DNA of 64,000 nucleotides from Rhynchopus sp. YZ270_cl-10 (taxonomy: Eukaryota; Euglenozoa; Diplonemea; Diplonemida; Diplonemidae). The translations under genes were made by a program, and so were the position numbers. The notes below the pieces were generated by a model. It made no database searches. It was not told the origin of the DNA and was given only the letters and a program-made list of their open reading frames with translations. Location: assembly GCA_964035575.1 (NCBI GenBank), contig OZ037917.1, forward strand, positions 744,001 to 808,000, written 5' to 3'. The first letter of the stretch is position 1; each line of letters starts with the position of its first letter. Shown piece after piece: positions 55,601-63,878 of this stretch.

Positions 55601-57973
55601 CTTGTTTGCTGCCTTGTCCATATCCACACAGGTCTGGCCAGTTGCTCCACACGGCTTTGCGTCACACTCGTCAACCTCGCAAGTCGCCTGTCCTCCTGTT
55701 GCCTTCACTCCATTCGCACACGTGCAAGTGTAGTCTCCAGTGGAAGACGGACTCGGGTTCGGGTCTGTGCACGTTTGCTTCGTCGTTGCGGTCTTGCAAG
55801 GGTCCTTGTCACACTCGTCCTTGGAGCAGGTGGCAGGTGCACCAGTCTGCTTGATGGTCTTGTCAGCATCACAAGTGCATTCAAAGTCGTTCTTCTTATC
55901 AGCTGCCTTGTCCTTGTCCACACAGGTCTGGCCAGTTGCTCCACATGGCTTTGCCTCACACTCGTCAACCTCACAAGTCGCCTGTCCTCCTGTTGCCTCA
56001 ACTCCGTTTGTGCACTTGCACTTGTAGTCTCCAGTGGATGACGGGCTCGGGGTCGGGTCGGTGCATGTCTGCTTTGTCGTTGCGGTCTTGCAAGGGTCCT
56101 TGTCACACTCGTCCTTCGAGCAAGTGGCAGGTGCACCAGTGTTTTTGATGGTCTTGTCGGCATCACATGTGCACTCAAAGTCGTTCTTCTTGTTTGCTGC
56201 CTTGTCCATGTCCACACAGGTCTGGCCACTTGCACCACAGGGTGTTCCAGTGGCGCACTCGTCAACCTCACAAGTCGCCTGTCCTCCTGTTGCCTCAACT
56301 CCGTTTGTGCACTTGCACTTGTAGTCTCCAGTGGATGACGGGCTCGGGGTCGGGTCGGTGCATGTCTGCTTTGTCGTTGCGGTCTTGCAAGGGTCCTTTT
56401 CACACTCGTCCTTGGAGCAAGTGGCAGGTGCACCAGTCTGCTTGATGGTGTTGTCAGCATCACAAGTGCACTCGAAGTCGTTCTTCTTGTTTGCAGCCTT
56501 GTCCATGTCCACGCAGGTCTGGCCAGTTGCTCCACATGGCTTTGCGTCACACTCGTCAACCTCGCAAGTCGCCTGTCCTCCTGTTGCCTTCACTCCGTTG
56601 GCACAGGTGCACGTGTAGTCTCCGGTGACTGAGGCACTCTGGTCAGGGTCTGCACATGTCTGCTTGGTGGTTGCAGTTTTGCAAGGGTCCTTTTCACACT
56701 CATCCTTCGAGCAAGTGGCAGGTGCACCAGTCTGCTTGATGGTGTTGTCAGCGGTGCAAGTGCACTCGAAATCGTTCTTCTTGTTTGCTGCCTTGTCCAT
56801 GTCAACACAGGTCTGGCCAGTTGCTCCACACGGCTTTGCAACACACTCGTCAACCTCACAAGTCGCCTGTCCTCCTGTTGCCTCAACTCCGTTCGTGCAC
56901 TTGCACTTGTAGTCTCCAGTTGAGGCAGAGCTCTTGTCAGGGTCAGTGCATGTCTGCTTTGTCTTGGACTTGTCGCATGGGTCAGATTCACACTCGTCCT
57001 TGTCGCAGGTGGCAGGTCCTCCTGTGTTGGTGATCTTGTTGTCCGACTGGCAGGTGCAGGTGAAGTCACTCAGACTCTTGACACCCTGCTTCGTGTCCAC
57101 GCAGTCCTGGCCAGAACCACAGGGTGTTCCACTTGCGCACTCATCCTTCGTGCAAACTGCCGCCTTGCCTGTTGCAGTGACGGACGAATCATCCTTGCAG
57201 GTGCAGGTGTAGTCCTTATCCACTGCCTGGTCCGGGTCGTTGCAGTCCTGGTCGGCGTCACACGGGGTTGCTGCACACTCGTCTGTCATCGGTGTCGGTG
57301 GTGTGTTGGCGCACCCACTGGTTGCAGTGCCGTCCTTCAGAACGTTGGTTGGGAACCTGCTCCCGTAGTTACCTGGAGGGTTGTAGTTGCACATGATGTA
57401 GATGGCAGTGTAGGAATCCTTCTTGTGGCACAGCGCACACCCAATCTCAGTAGTGTCCTTCCAAATCACAGCAGAAAAGTGACCAATGTCGCTGCTGTAG
57501 CCAGGCTTGTTGTAGTCGTAGCAGTTTTCCTCACCACAGTACCAGTTCTTCACTCCCTCAGCAGGGTCCCACGTGGATGTGTCTTTGCCGAAAACACCAA
57601 CCATCGCAATGTTCTCTCCGTAACCAGACCCAGAGTTGTGCTTCAGACCCGCACCGCTGCACGTTGTCTTGAAACCATCACTCCCGATCGTGTACGCCGC
57701 TACAGTCTTGCTGTACGTCACATCACATGCACCGTGGTGGGCACGGTATTTGTTGTGCGCGGCGAGCACAGATTCAATCTGCCAGTCTTCCAAATCAGCT
57801 TTGCAACTGTCTGTTCCTGCACACTTGTGGCTGCTCGCACTTGCAGGTGCCGGTGTGGCTGTGAACGCGTCTCCTCCGTCTGGACACCACGCAAGGGTGG
57901 ATTGACTGCCACAACTGCCTGCCACTGCAGTGATCATTTGCGCCACACACAAGGATGCGGCAAAAACACGCAT
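49646..57973 (-). CDS. CAP-EGF transmembrane protein, longest tandem member (2775 aa, about 50 EGF modules)
   Basis: Start at 57973, giving the same signal peptide as the three sister genes; the in-frame Met 50 codons upstream is rejected because it crosses a CCCACCCACAG site. One CAP domain with all tetrad residues, about 22 N-terminal EGF modules in 294-297-bp pairs, the shared centre (53512-54178), about 20 more in 288-bp pairs, and five invariant membrane-proximal modules. The helix lies at about 2713-2736. The 39-residue tail has ISEFFDMETD and ends EQVQL. Adjacent pairs in both arrays are so alike that recent local duplication is likely; sister genes have roughly half as many. Its 3' flank keeps the pyrimidine tract, the hairpin position and part of the 526-bp spacer repeat. 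Confidence 0.94.
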   Translation of the reverse strand: MRVFAASLCVAQMITAVAGSCGSQSTLAWCPDGGDAFTATPAPASASSHKCAGTDSCKADLEDWQIESVLAAHNKYRAHHGACDVTYSKTVAAYTIGSDGFKTTCSGAGLKHNSGSGYGENIAMVGVFGKDTSTWDPAEGVKNWYCGEENCYDYNKPGYSSDIGHFSAVIWKDTTEIGCALCHKKDSYTAIYIMCNYNPPGNYGSRFPTNVLKDGTATSGCANTPPTPMTDECAATPCDADQDCNDPDQAVDKDYTCTCKDDSSVTATGKAAVCTKDECASGTPCGSGQDCVDTKQGVKSLSDFTCTCQSDNKITNTGGPATCDKDECESDPCDKSKTKQTCTDPDKSSASTGDYKCKCTNGVEATGGQATCEVDECVAKPCGATGQTCVDMDKAANKKNDFECTCTADNTIKQTGAPATCSKDECEKDPCKTATTKQTCADPDQSASVTGDYTCTCANGVKATGGQATCEVDECDAKPCGATGQTCVDMDKAANKKNDFECTCDADNTIKQTGAPATCSKDECEKDPCKTATTKQTCTDPTPSPSSTGDYKCKCTNGVEATGGQATCEVDECATGTPCGASGQTCVDMDKAANKKNDFECTCDADKTIKNTGAPATCSKDECDKDPCKTATTKQTCTDPTPSPSSTGDYKCKCTNGVEATGGQATCEVDECEAKPCGATGQTCVDKDKAADKKNDFECTCDADKTIKQTGAPATCSKDECDKDPCKTATTKQTCTDPNPSPSSTGDYTCTCANGVKATGGQATCEVDECDAKPCGATGQTCVDMDKAANKKNDFECTCDADKTIKQTGAPATCSKDECEKDPCKTATTKQTCTDPTPSPTSTGDYKCKCTNGVEATGGQATCEVDECATGTPCGATGQTCVDMDKAANKKNDFECTCDADATIKNTGAPATCTKDECSKDPCKTATTKQTCTDPNPSPSSTGDYTCSCANGVKATGGQATCEVDECATGTPCGATGQTCVDMDKAANKKNDFECTCDADNTIKKTGAPATCSKDECEKDPCKTATTGQTCADPTPSPSSTGDYTCSCANGVKATGGQATCEVDECATGTPCGATGQTCVDMDKAANKKNDFECTCDADNTIKQTGAPATCSKDECDKDPCKTATTGQTCTDTNPSPTSTGDYTCTCANGVKATGGQATCEVDECVAKPCGATGQTCVDMDKAANKKNDFECTCDADNTIKNTGAPATCTKDECSKDPCKTATTGQTCTDPNTSPTSTGDYKCKCTNGVEATGGQATCEVDECATGTPCGTGQTCVDTDKTANVKQNFECTCANDVATKKVGGPVQTCEIDECAVVPSPCGVQTCVDAMKGPSQKDDFVCTCAAPSTEKATGKPAVCNTGSEDECAAMPAPCGADQNCVDPDQTAMSMNDYSCTCKTGTGTETGKPAVCTLDECVAAPCAGGQTCADPNTAVTAVGDYTCTCDTPLAGTATGMAATCTSNDCDAMPCAAGQTCTDPDQSTTSHNDYWCECANGVKTQGAQATCEIDECDADHNQCLADQTCEDPNKSFDSQHDYVCKCKDDPTITQLDGPAACSVNDCDSNPCGPTQKCNDPTPTAASHFDFTCTCDNGVVSTGTKATCEIDECDADHNKCLADQTCEDPNKAKTSQHDFICTCKDDPTITRTDGPATCSVNDCDSNPCGPNQKCNDPTPTAASHFDFTCTCDNGVVSTGTKATCEIDECDADHNKCLADQTCEDPNKAKTSQHDFICKCKDDPSIQQKDGPAACSVNDCDSNPCGTDQKCNDPTPTAASHFDFTCTCDNGVVSTGTKATCEIDECDADHNKCLADQTCEDPNKAKTSQHDFICTCKDDPTNSQKDGPAACSVNDCDSNPCGPTQKCNDPTPTAASHFDFTCTCDNGVVSTGTKATCEIDECDADHNKCLADQTCEDPNKAKTSQHDFICKCKDDPTITRTDGPAACSVNDCDSNPCGPTQKCNDPTPTAASHFDFTCTCDNGVVSTGTKATCEIDECDADHNKCLSDQTCEDPNKAKTSQHDFICKCKDDPTITRTDGPAACSVNDCDSNPCGTDQKCNDPTPTAASHFDFTCTCDNGVVSTGTKATCEIDECDADHNKCLSDQTCSDPNKAKTSQHDFTCTCKDDPTNSQKDGPAACSVNDCDSNPCGPNQKCNDPTPTAASHYDFTCTCDNGVVSTGTAATCEIDECDDDHNKCLADQTCNDPNKAKTSQHDFTCTCNDDPTNSQKDGPAACSVNDCDSNPCGPNQKCNDPTPTAASHYDFTCTCDNGVVSTGTKATCEIDECDADHYSCGKDQLCEDPNKAKTSQHDFICSCKDDPSIKKTDGAAICTVNDCDSDPCGPGQMCTDPTPTADSHYDFFCECANGVKSQGAAATCEIDECDDDHNKCLADQTCEDPNKAKTSQHDFICKCKSNPSIQQRDGPASCSDECAANPCGDDQVCEEGRLGAASTGDYMCTCLNDKKRYTIGGKVASCGMDECAAAPCGKGETCLDPDFDVEKNFECRCVGGKEVSLGAPMKECNECTIGLFPCMGPFGEREICTDPDTSPESMGDFVCECPNHSAKTTGGPAQCSKQGECSSDPCVDPHAICEDPNPQTDGDFTCTCMTGSVGESVGIAVDCKIDECAAKPCGENQECVDTNTHWSNVGDFVCKCTASTAGVPLFGTATGRAAVCTTSPEPTNQGDTMSPETRATESPPQEFTRAPLSGAQPETPKGGDDNDDAFPWYIPVSIAGALLLCAGIAFYAYAQKRKSNAPSISEFFDMETDADMQNYSEPTSPRTEQVQL
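49902..50747 (-). repeat. Invariant membrane-proximal block, copy in gene 49646-57973
   Basis: Same unit; it has AASTGDY where the others have AANTGDY. Confidence 0.88.
50900..53480 (-). repeat. 288-bp tandem array (EGF pairs) in gene 49646-57973
   Basis: Nine units of 288 bp (96 codons) coding for NDCDSNPC plus DECDADHNKC modules. The genes at 35255, 42798 and 28475 have about four, two and four of the same unit. Confidence 0.88.
53512..54178 (-). repeat. Invariant central EGF block, copy in gene 49646-57973
   Basis: Indel-free copy with a few private changes, such as a Thr codon in the DTPLAG stretch near 53640. Confidence 0.9.
54230..57050 (-). repeat. 294-297-bp tandem array (EGF pairs) in gene 49646-57973
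   Basis: Nine to ten units of DEC[EDS]KDPC plus DEC[DV]AKPC or DECATGTPC modules; the one-codon length change tracks the AKPC or ATGTPC form. Confidence 0.88.
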
Positions 57974-58060
57974 GGTTGCGAAGTGCAGAATATACAAAAC
58001 ACAACAAATATAAACAAAAGATAGTAGTCTTCCTGTGGGTGGGAAATGGTGTGGATGTGG
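57974..58060 (-). promoter_or_regulatory. 5' flank with CCCACCCACAG, gene 49646-57973
   Basis: Acceptor-like CCCACCCACAG (AG at 58034-58033) and the shared T-rich leader. Beyond about 58060 the sequence no longer matches the two sister promoters. Confidence 0.45.
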
Positions 58061-58878
58061 GCATGAGGACAAGAAAACGCTACGTAAAACCTTCTTTTGA
58101 TGTATTGCATAACGGTCGGCCAAAACATTTTTTTTTTTTTTTTGCTTTTGGCCATTTCGTTTAGAAGACTAATCAGAACGTAACCGAACAAAACGCGACT
58201 GTGGTCGAAGAGAGCATACAGCAAGCATCGAACACTGCGGGAAGAGTAATACAGTGAACGAAGTTTGACAAGGTGCAGAGATACCTTCCACAGTATGCAA
58301 AGGTAAGAAAAAAGGGACAAAAAAAGGCAATACACATGCTCATTTATATGATGAATGCTAACCCACATTCGTGTCCCTGGAGTATGGGAGATATTGTGAG
58401 CACAGAAACACATTTTTTTTTTTGCAGGACGCAATTGAACACTATTTTTACTTTTCCCCAAGAAACGAATCTGGTAGCATAACGACACTGCAGGAAGCGC
58501 AAATACAGCCTCCCTTCGCGTGAAGAACACATAACAATAACCCACAACACATCCTTTGAAGCACAACAAAAGTGGGGGCAGGGGGGCGGGAGGGTGTGTT
58601 ACGGCGACCATCAAACAAAAGCATGCTCCCGAAAGCCGTCCACGCCTCCTTACCAGCGCATTAAAGAATGCTGGTGTGGGTTGAAAATGCTTTTCAAAAA
58701 ATAGCCATATACCGTACCACTGGTGTGGCTGAAGGGGGGTGCTATTTTTGGGCTATTTTCTGCTATTTTCTGCTATTCTGGGCATCTGGATGTTTTTGGT
58801 GCGGCTGAAGGGAGGTGCGATTTTGTGCTATTTTGGGGTCGTCATCCACACCATATACCAGGCACTCCGCTAGGTACT

Positions 58879-58907
58879 AAAGTTCTGTTGATTGTCAACA
58901 GAACTTT
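58879..58907. repeat. Perfect 13-bp hairpin AAAGTTCTGTTGA
   Basis: AAAGTTCTGTTGA, TTG, then TCAACAGAACTTT: thirteen pairs around three bases. AAAGTTCTG occurs again at about 58937, so it may be an end of a small repeat. Confidence 0.6.
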
Positions 58908-59056
58908 TTGAAAATGGGGAAAAAAAGAAAAAAAAAAAAAGTTCTGCTAAGTGGTTCAGACCCGTTCTACCTGTCAAAAAAGCTCAGGAGAAGAAGATAT
59001 GGAGAGGTGAGTGCTCAAACGTCCCAAAAAAGTCAAAATCGGGCGTTGGTAAAAAA

Positions 59057-59085
59057 AAAAGTTGCGTACCGTGCGCCTGCGGCGC
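59057..59085 (-). repeat. GCGCCGCAGGCGC motif, third copy
   Basis: Opposite orientation, one base different (GCAACTTTT for GCTACTTTT). No CAGGG ends were found nearby, so this may be a decayed relative of the two elements. Confidence 0.75.
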
Positions 59086-60037
59086 AAGCATGTACCCCAC
59101 CAACGTGGACCATCAACAGAATATTTTCAAAATCGGAAATCCTAGCGGAGAGCCTGCCATATACTGTAAAAAAAAAAAAAAGGTCAAACCCCCCCTTAAA
59201 ATCTGGAATAAGTCAAACATTTGGTACAGTCAGAATATATGTTACCAGTACGGTATATGGGTATTCTTGTATTCACCTTTGCGGCGCACATCGCAAAGAT
59301 GTGGGATGAAATGCTTTTAAAAGTACCGTAGTCGTAAAAATGTTAAAAAACCCCTCCCAGCGTTTCATCATTTTGTCCAACATTTTTTATGACTACGGTG
59401 TGTATGGCTATTCCCCCCTTGCGCATCGCAAAAAGATATGGGTTGGATATTCTCAATCAATACCAGGACTAAGTGGAGCATCACACAAAAAACAGAGGAC
59501 TCAAAGGCACGCTCACATCATCAAAGAAGTGGCAGCCGTCTTCAAGACACTACGACACAAAGAAGGCGGGGGGGAGGTGGACATAGGGCTGAGTGGAGAC
59601 AATAAGAAGACGAGAAATAATCCAAGTGGGCGCTAGAGAAATCTCGCAAAAGGGCTGTAAACAAATTTATAAGATGAGAGGAACATATTTGAAGGCAGAC
59701 CCTCGAAAGAGGGTACTACGTTTTGTTTCTTTTTGATGGTTTGATTTCAATTCATGGCGAAAAAAAAAAACTTGAGATAAAAAAAAACACTTTTTGTGTC
59801 TTTGTATTTCAAAAGGTTTCGCAATGTGTTTCGGTCTTATAAGAGAATATAAAAGGTCCAAGAAAAGAGCTAACTTGGAAATCCCCTGCAGATTGTAGAT
59901 GATAGAGTTACTCGGGAGGTTCACTGAAACCCCGGAATGACATATTAAAAGAGTGAAAGAGGGATGGATACAAATAAAAAGTGCATTTTGTCACTTTTCA
60001 AAAAAAAAACAAAAAAACAAAAAAGGGGGAAACTTTG

Positions 60038-60066
60038 TTAGGTGAAGCGAATGTTGAGTCACCTAA
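60038..60066 (-). repeat. TTAGGTGA/TCACCTAA hairpin
   Basis: A perfect 8-bp stem with a 13-base loop, 3' of the gene at 60757. It contains the GGTGA/TCACC element of the main hairpin family but a different loop. Confidence 0.5.
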
Positions 60067-60756
60067 AAAGAGTACAGCAGGTGCATCGGAGATATCATGC
60101 GCGTACACAAACGCGTGCTCAAGTGTGAAAGAATTATCTCATACTCATATACGTTCTATTCTACTGAATAGAAGGTAGAAATAATTCTAGAAGAAAAAGA
60201 AATATTTATGACCCTTGAGCTGAGTCACCCCTTTAACGATGTCTCCACCAATAGAAATCTCCCCAAAAGAAATTGGGTGGAATTGTAGGGTGAAGGTGAA
60301 AAGAGATTTTACGGAGGGTTCTACCAAAAAAAAAAAACGAAGCATAAATGAATAACGTAACCTTTTTTTCCAACCATATGGGAAGAGGGAGCGATGGTTG
60401 GCACCTCCCGACACCTTCCCCCCCTCCCCCTGGTAGAAATATCGCGAATTAAAACAAAAAGCCCCAACTATCCCCTTTTTCACACAATACAGATCCCCCT
60501 CCCCCACACCCCATTTTTTTTTTTTTTTGGCACGAATTTACGACCTTTTCGCACAAAATACTCCACTACACTACACTACACTACTATGTTATCGTTTTAT
60601 CGCATTAAGAACACAACTGAGAACACCTTGAATGCACATTCGGAGAGTTTGAGTGGGGTATTCTATTTAGCGCTAAAAAAGGTAGAATTTCCAGAAAAAT
60701 CCTTGAAAAGGTCGAACATATTTACGGTCGATATTTTTTAATCGATTATGGTACAC

Positions 60757-62265
60757 TCACACCCGCATTACCTTCCGTCTTGGTGGGGAGAAGGATCCCA
60801 GAGATGGGGGCTGGCTTCTGGGTGAGTCGGAGTCTTCCATGCTGGCGAAGGAGGAGGGGCTCATGGCACGGCGCGAGCCGAGCTGTGGGCTGGATGGATG
60901 GCGGCGGACAGCCCCAAGTGCTTCAACCTCGTTGATCGTCGTGAACCCCGACGCAGTAGGAATCGCAGGCGGCGACACAACAAGGTGCTGTGAGTCCATA
61001 ACAACAAGCTGTGAGTCCCCCATCTCCAGCGCCTTCGGCTCGCTCGTCTCCTCGTCCAGCTTGACAGATTCCGCGCTCGCTTCCTTCCCCTTGCGTGTCT
61101 TCCACCACCACAGCGCCACACAAGAGATAAGGCATAGAACGGTGACAACAACGATAATGATGATGACCCATAAAATGGACCCTCCACCCCCATCGCCGCT
61201 GCCGTCCTGTGTGAGGTCGCATGAGGCAGGACGGCCTGTCGCAGAGGTGGTGCTGGAGTTGCAGGTGCATGTGTAGTCCGATGTGGCTGCAGGCGAGGTG
61301 TTCGGGTCCGCGCACACCTGGCCAGTGCCGCAAGGGCTGGTAAGGCATTCGTCTGACACGCATGTGACGGTGCTACCAACGCTGTTCCCCGTGCCCTTCG
61401 TGCAGGTGCAGGTGTAGTCCCCGCTGACGTTCTCGTCAGGGTCCTTGCACTCAGCGTCTGCGTCACCGCAAGGCTCTGCAGTGCACTCCCCAGAGAGGTC
61501 GCACTGTGCAGACCTGCCCGTCTTCGCAACACCGTTGGCGCATGTGCAGGTGAAGTCGTTGCGTGTGGAGGCAGACGCGTCGCTGCACGTCTGCCCATCC
61601 GCGCATGGCGTCGCAAGGCATTCATCCACGTCGCAGCTGTCTGGACTCCCCACAGGCGGTACGTTGGCAGCAAATGAGTTGGCCATGTTGCCCGGTGCGG
61701 CGTAGTTGCACATCAAGACGATCTGGTACGAGGACAGCGACTTGCGCTGGCACAGACCACATCCGATCTCGAGCGACTCCTTCCACACGACCTGCGAGAA
61801 GTGCCCCGTCTGCGAGGAGTACTTCGGGTTGCCGTAGTCGAAGCAGTTCTCCTCACTGCAGTACCACATATGCGCACCGTAGGCGGCGTCAAAGGTCGCA
61901 AGCCCATCACCACTACGCATTGCGATGTTCTCGCCGTATGTACCTGGTGCGTTGTGCTGCAGGGCGGGCCCTGCGCAGCTCGCTTTGAACCCTGGGCTGC
62001 TTGTGGTCCAGTACTCAATGGATTTGGAGTAGGCGAGGGGGCAGGCGCCATGCTTTGCACGCAACTCATTATGCTTGGCCACGATGCTCTGCACCTGCCA
62101 GTCGGCCAGGCCCGACTGACAGCTGTCCTGCCCACTGCAGGAGTGCGACGACGCAGAGGCAGGGGCACTCTCTGGGGAGAACCCCCCACACCACGACAGC
62201 GTGCTGTCACATTGTGCAGCTACCTCACCAGCAAGGAGCAGAATGAGGGTGGGGAAGAATCCCAT
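60757..62265 (-). CDS. Compact CAP-EGF transmembrane protein (502 aa, 3 EGF modules)
   Basis: Start at 62265 (MGFFPTLILLLAGEVAAQC), a clear signal peptide only 6 nt after a CACCCTCCAG site. An in-frame Met 27 codons upstream gives a Pro/His-rich leader and is less likely. CAP domain about 54-192 with His104, Glu112, a Glu at 138/139 and His155. Three EGF-like modules (DEC 215, GEC 260, DEC 306 onward), a Gly-rich linker, and a helix at about 363-387 (ILWVIIIIVVVTVLC...). The tail of about 115 residues is Ser/Pro-rich with basic patches (RRHPSSP, RRAMSPSS) that could be phosphorylated, and it ends KVMRV. It lacks both expanded arrays and the invariant blocks, so it may resemble the unexpanded form of the family, or an independent reduced member. 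It is the most upstream gene of the cluster. Confidence 0.93.
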   Translation of the reverse strand: MGFFPTLILLLAGEVAAQCDSTLSWCGGFSPESAPASASSHSCSGQDSCQSGLADWQVQSIVAKHNELRAKHGACPLAYSKSIEYWTTSSPGFKASCAGPALQHNAPGTYGENIAMRSGDGLATFDAAYGAHMWYCSEENCFDYGNPKYSSQTGHFSQVVWKESLEIGCGLCQRKSLSSYQIVLMCNYAAPGNMANSFAANVPPVGSPDSCDVDECLATPCADGQTCSDASASTRNDFTCTCANGVAKTGRSAQCDLSGECTAEPCGDADAECKDPDENVSGDYTCTCTKGTGNSVGSTVTCVSDECLTSPCGTGQVCADPNTSPAATSDYTCTCNSSTTSATGRPASCDLTQDGSGDGGGGSILWVIIIIVVVTVLCLISCVALWWWKTRKGKEASAESVKLDEETSEPKALEMGDSQLVVMDSQHLVVSPPAIPTASGFTTINEVEALGAVRRHPSSPQLGSRRAMSPSSFASMEDSDSPRSQPPSLGSFSPPRRKVMRV

Positions 62266-62330
62266 TGTTGCCTGGAGGGTGATGGTGTGGTGGTGGTGGT
62301 ATGGGGGTGGAGGGAAAAACAGGGCGGGAA
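62266..62330 (-). promoter_or_regulatory. Pyrimidine tract plus CCCTCCAG before gene 60757-62265
   Basis: On the minus strand a long C/T/A run (CCCTCCACCCCCATACCACC and on) ends in CACCCTCCAG, with AG at 62273-62272, 6 nt before the ATG. This is the clearest acceptor-like site in the window and decides the start. Confidence 0.5.
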
Positions 62331-62825
62331 CGTCATGTTGTTTCAAAACCTAAAGTACTAAACAAAGCGAAGTTATTGATGCACTGACGTAACGATGCTG
62401 GCCCCGCCAACAAAGAACGCTTAACAGACGAACCATGGAGAACTAAGAAAGGTATACTTGAAATACAACGCCCTCTCGTGACAGTGTGCCTAAGAAAAGA
62501 GGCAAAAGATTAATATGCCTTGCGTGCATACATACACATTGTAGAAGTTTGATCGCCAGCATTAACATAATAATGGTACCCCGCACGACTTCTTGTAGTC
62601 TATTATCGTCGCAGATAACACAGAAACCCCGAATATAAATTGACGAGACTTGAAATTTAAAAAAAAAACAAAAAGGCAAACCTTTAAAAAGAGAAGATCA
62701 TCTCAGACACGTGTGCTGCACCCTTTTATTTTGCTTTTTTTTTTTTGTGCATCAGATAAATCTACAACATTCATGTCAAAGGACACGGTTCTGCACACCG
62801 CATTTTTTTTTTTCTCTCTTTTAAT

Positions 62826-63594
62826 CAGGGTTTTTTCTAGGATTTTTTTTTTCAGATCTGGGGGGGGACGCAAAAAAACCACCCAAAAAAATTTTTTTTT
62901 CGCAGGTGCAAGCAGGGTTTCCGCTTATCTTCATGGAAAATTTTTCCAAAACCGTGAAGATATGTCCAAAAAGGGGTCAAAAATTTTCGCGCTCCGCGCA
63001 AAAAAGCCCCTTCATTTCACGTAAATACGTGATAACGTGGGATGGTAACGTACATCAAGAACCAAACCAACCCTTTTTCTCATGTTCCACGGAACCTTCA
63101 GTACAAGAAGAAACGGCGGTCAGAACTTTCTGGCGAAGCCACGGTACGCAACATTTCAAAAAATTGTGACCTAAAATTGAACATTTTTACAGCCAAACTA
63201 TGGTAGAGGGCTGTGGGATTCCGCTCATAAGTTTTGAGTTGCGCCGCAGGCGCACGGTACGCTACTTTTTTATTTTTGCCGATCCCTTATTCTCACTCTT
63301 TTGTTCGGTCCGTCAAATGGTGCAAAGATTGAGTGAATTGGGGGCACGGTCTGAAACTTCACCTCGCTATATCCTCTTCACAATGATGCCAGGAAGGGGA
63401 TAAGACGCGCTTCGCGCGCGCTCGACTCCCTGCCTCCCCTTTTTTTCCTGGTGCGGGTTACGTACGTGGTGTCCCAAATGGGGGTATGTGCGGGTGACCC
63501 CCAACCACCCCATATCCTTTTTTTCCCAAGTCAAAATGCGTCCCCCCCCGGGGGGGGACGGCGTCCCCCCCCGCTCCCCCTAGAAAAAACCCTG
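62826..63594. mobile_element. Related DNA transposon with CAGGGTTTTTTCTAGG ends, 769 bp
   Basis: Perfect 16-bp inverted ends CAGGGTTTTTTCTAGG. It shares with the 690-bp element a G-rich subterminal tract, a CGCGCTTCGCGCG hairpin and the GCGCCGCAGGCGCACGG motif. A second end-like CAGGGTTTCCGC at 62913 suggests a nested or rearranged copy. No clear target duplication and no coding capacity. Confidence 0.65.
63241..63269 (+). repeat. GCGCCGCAGGCGC motif, copy in the 769-bp element
   Basis: Identical to 25758-25786 over 29 bases, whereas most of the surrounding sequence differs. Confidence 0.8.
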
Positions 63595-63878
63595 CTTTTT
63601 TTTGATACTTTTTGCCTCCGATAATTTTCACAATTTTTCGCACCTGAAGATACACAGCCTCTTCACCCTCAAAAAAAAACGGGAATTAAAGACTGACGCA
63701 AAGGCGCGTCTTTCTCTGAAAGCTTTGTTTGTTTGATTTTGCGCACGACAGAAATACCGCATGGCAAAAGAAGTTGGGAGTGCACATTGTCATATCAAAT
63801 TGCAAAGAGAAAAAAAACACACAAAACAGTTCTTCAGAATGTAACGCATTTAAAGCTAAGAATAAGAAAAGTGTATAA

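Larger units (their letters stand above)
58061..60756. other. Spacer between genes 60757-62265 and 49646-57973
   Basis: An imperfect duplication of a GGTGYGGCTGAAGGGRGGTG unit (about 58720-58850) with CTGCTATTTT repeats, a perfect hairpin (58879), the third GCGCCGCAGGCGC motif, the 60038 hairpin and a pyrimidine-rich plus-strand stretch (60405-60535). No credible gene; the frame at 57934-58614 merely overlaps the promoter of the gene at 49646. Confidence 0.55.

Noticed and set aside
57934-58614. 226-codon minus frame overlapping the start of the gene at 49646
   Set aside because: Runs through homopolymers and the promoter, has no domain and no counterpart in the sister promoters.
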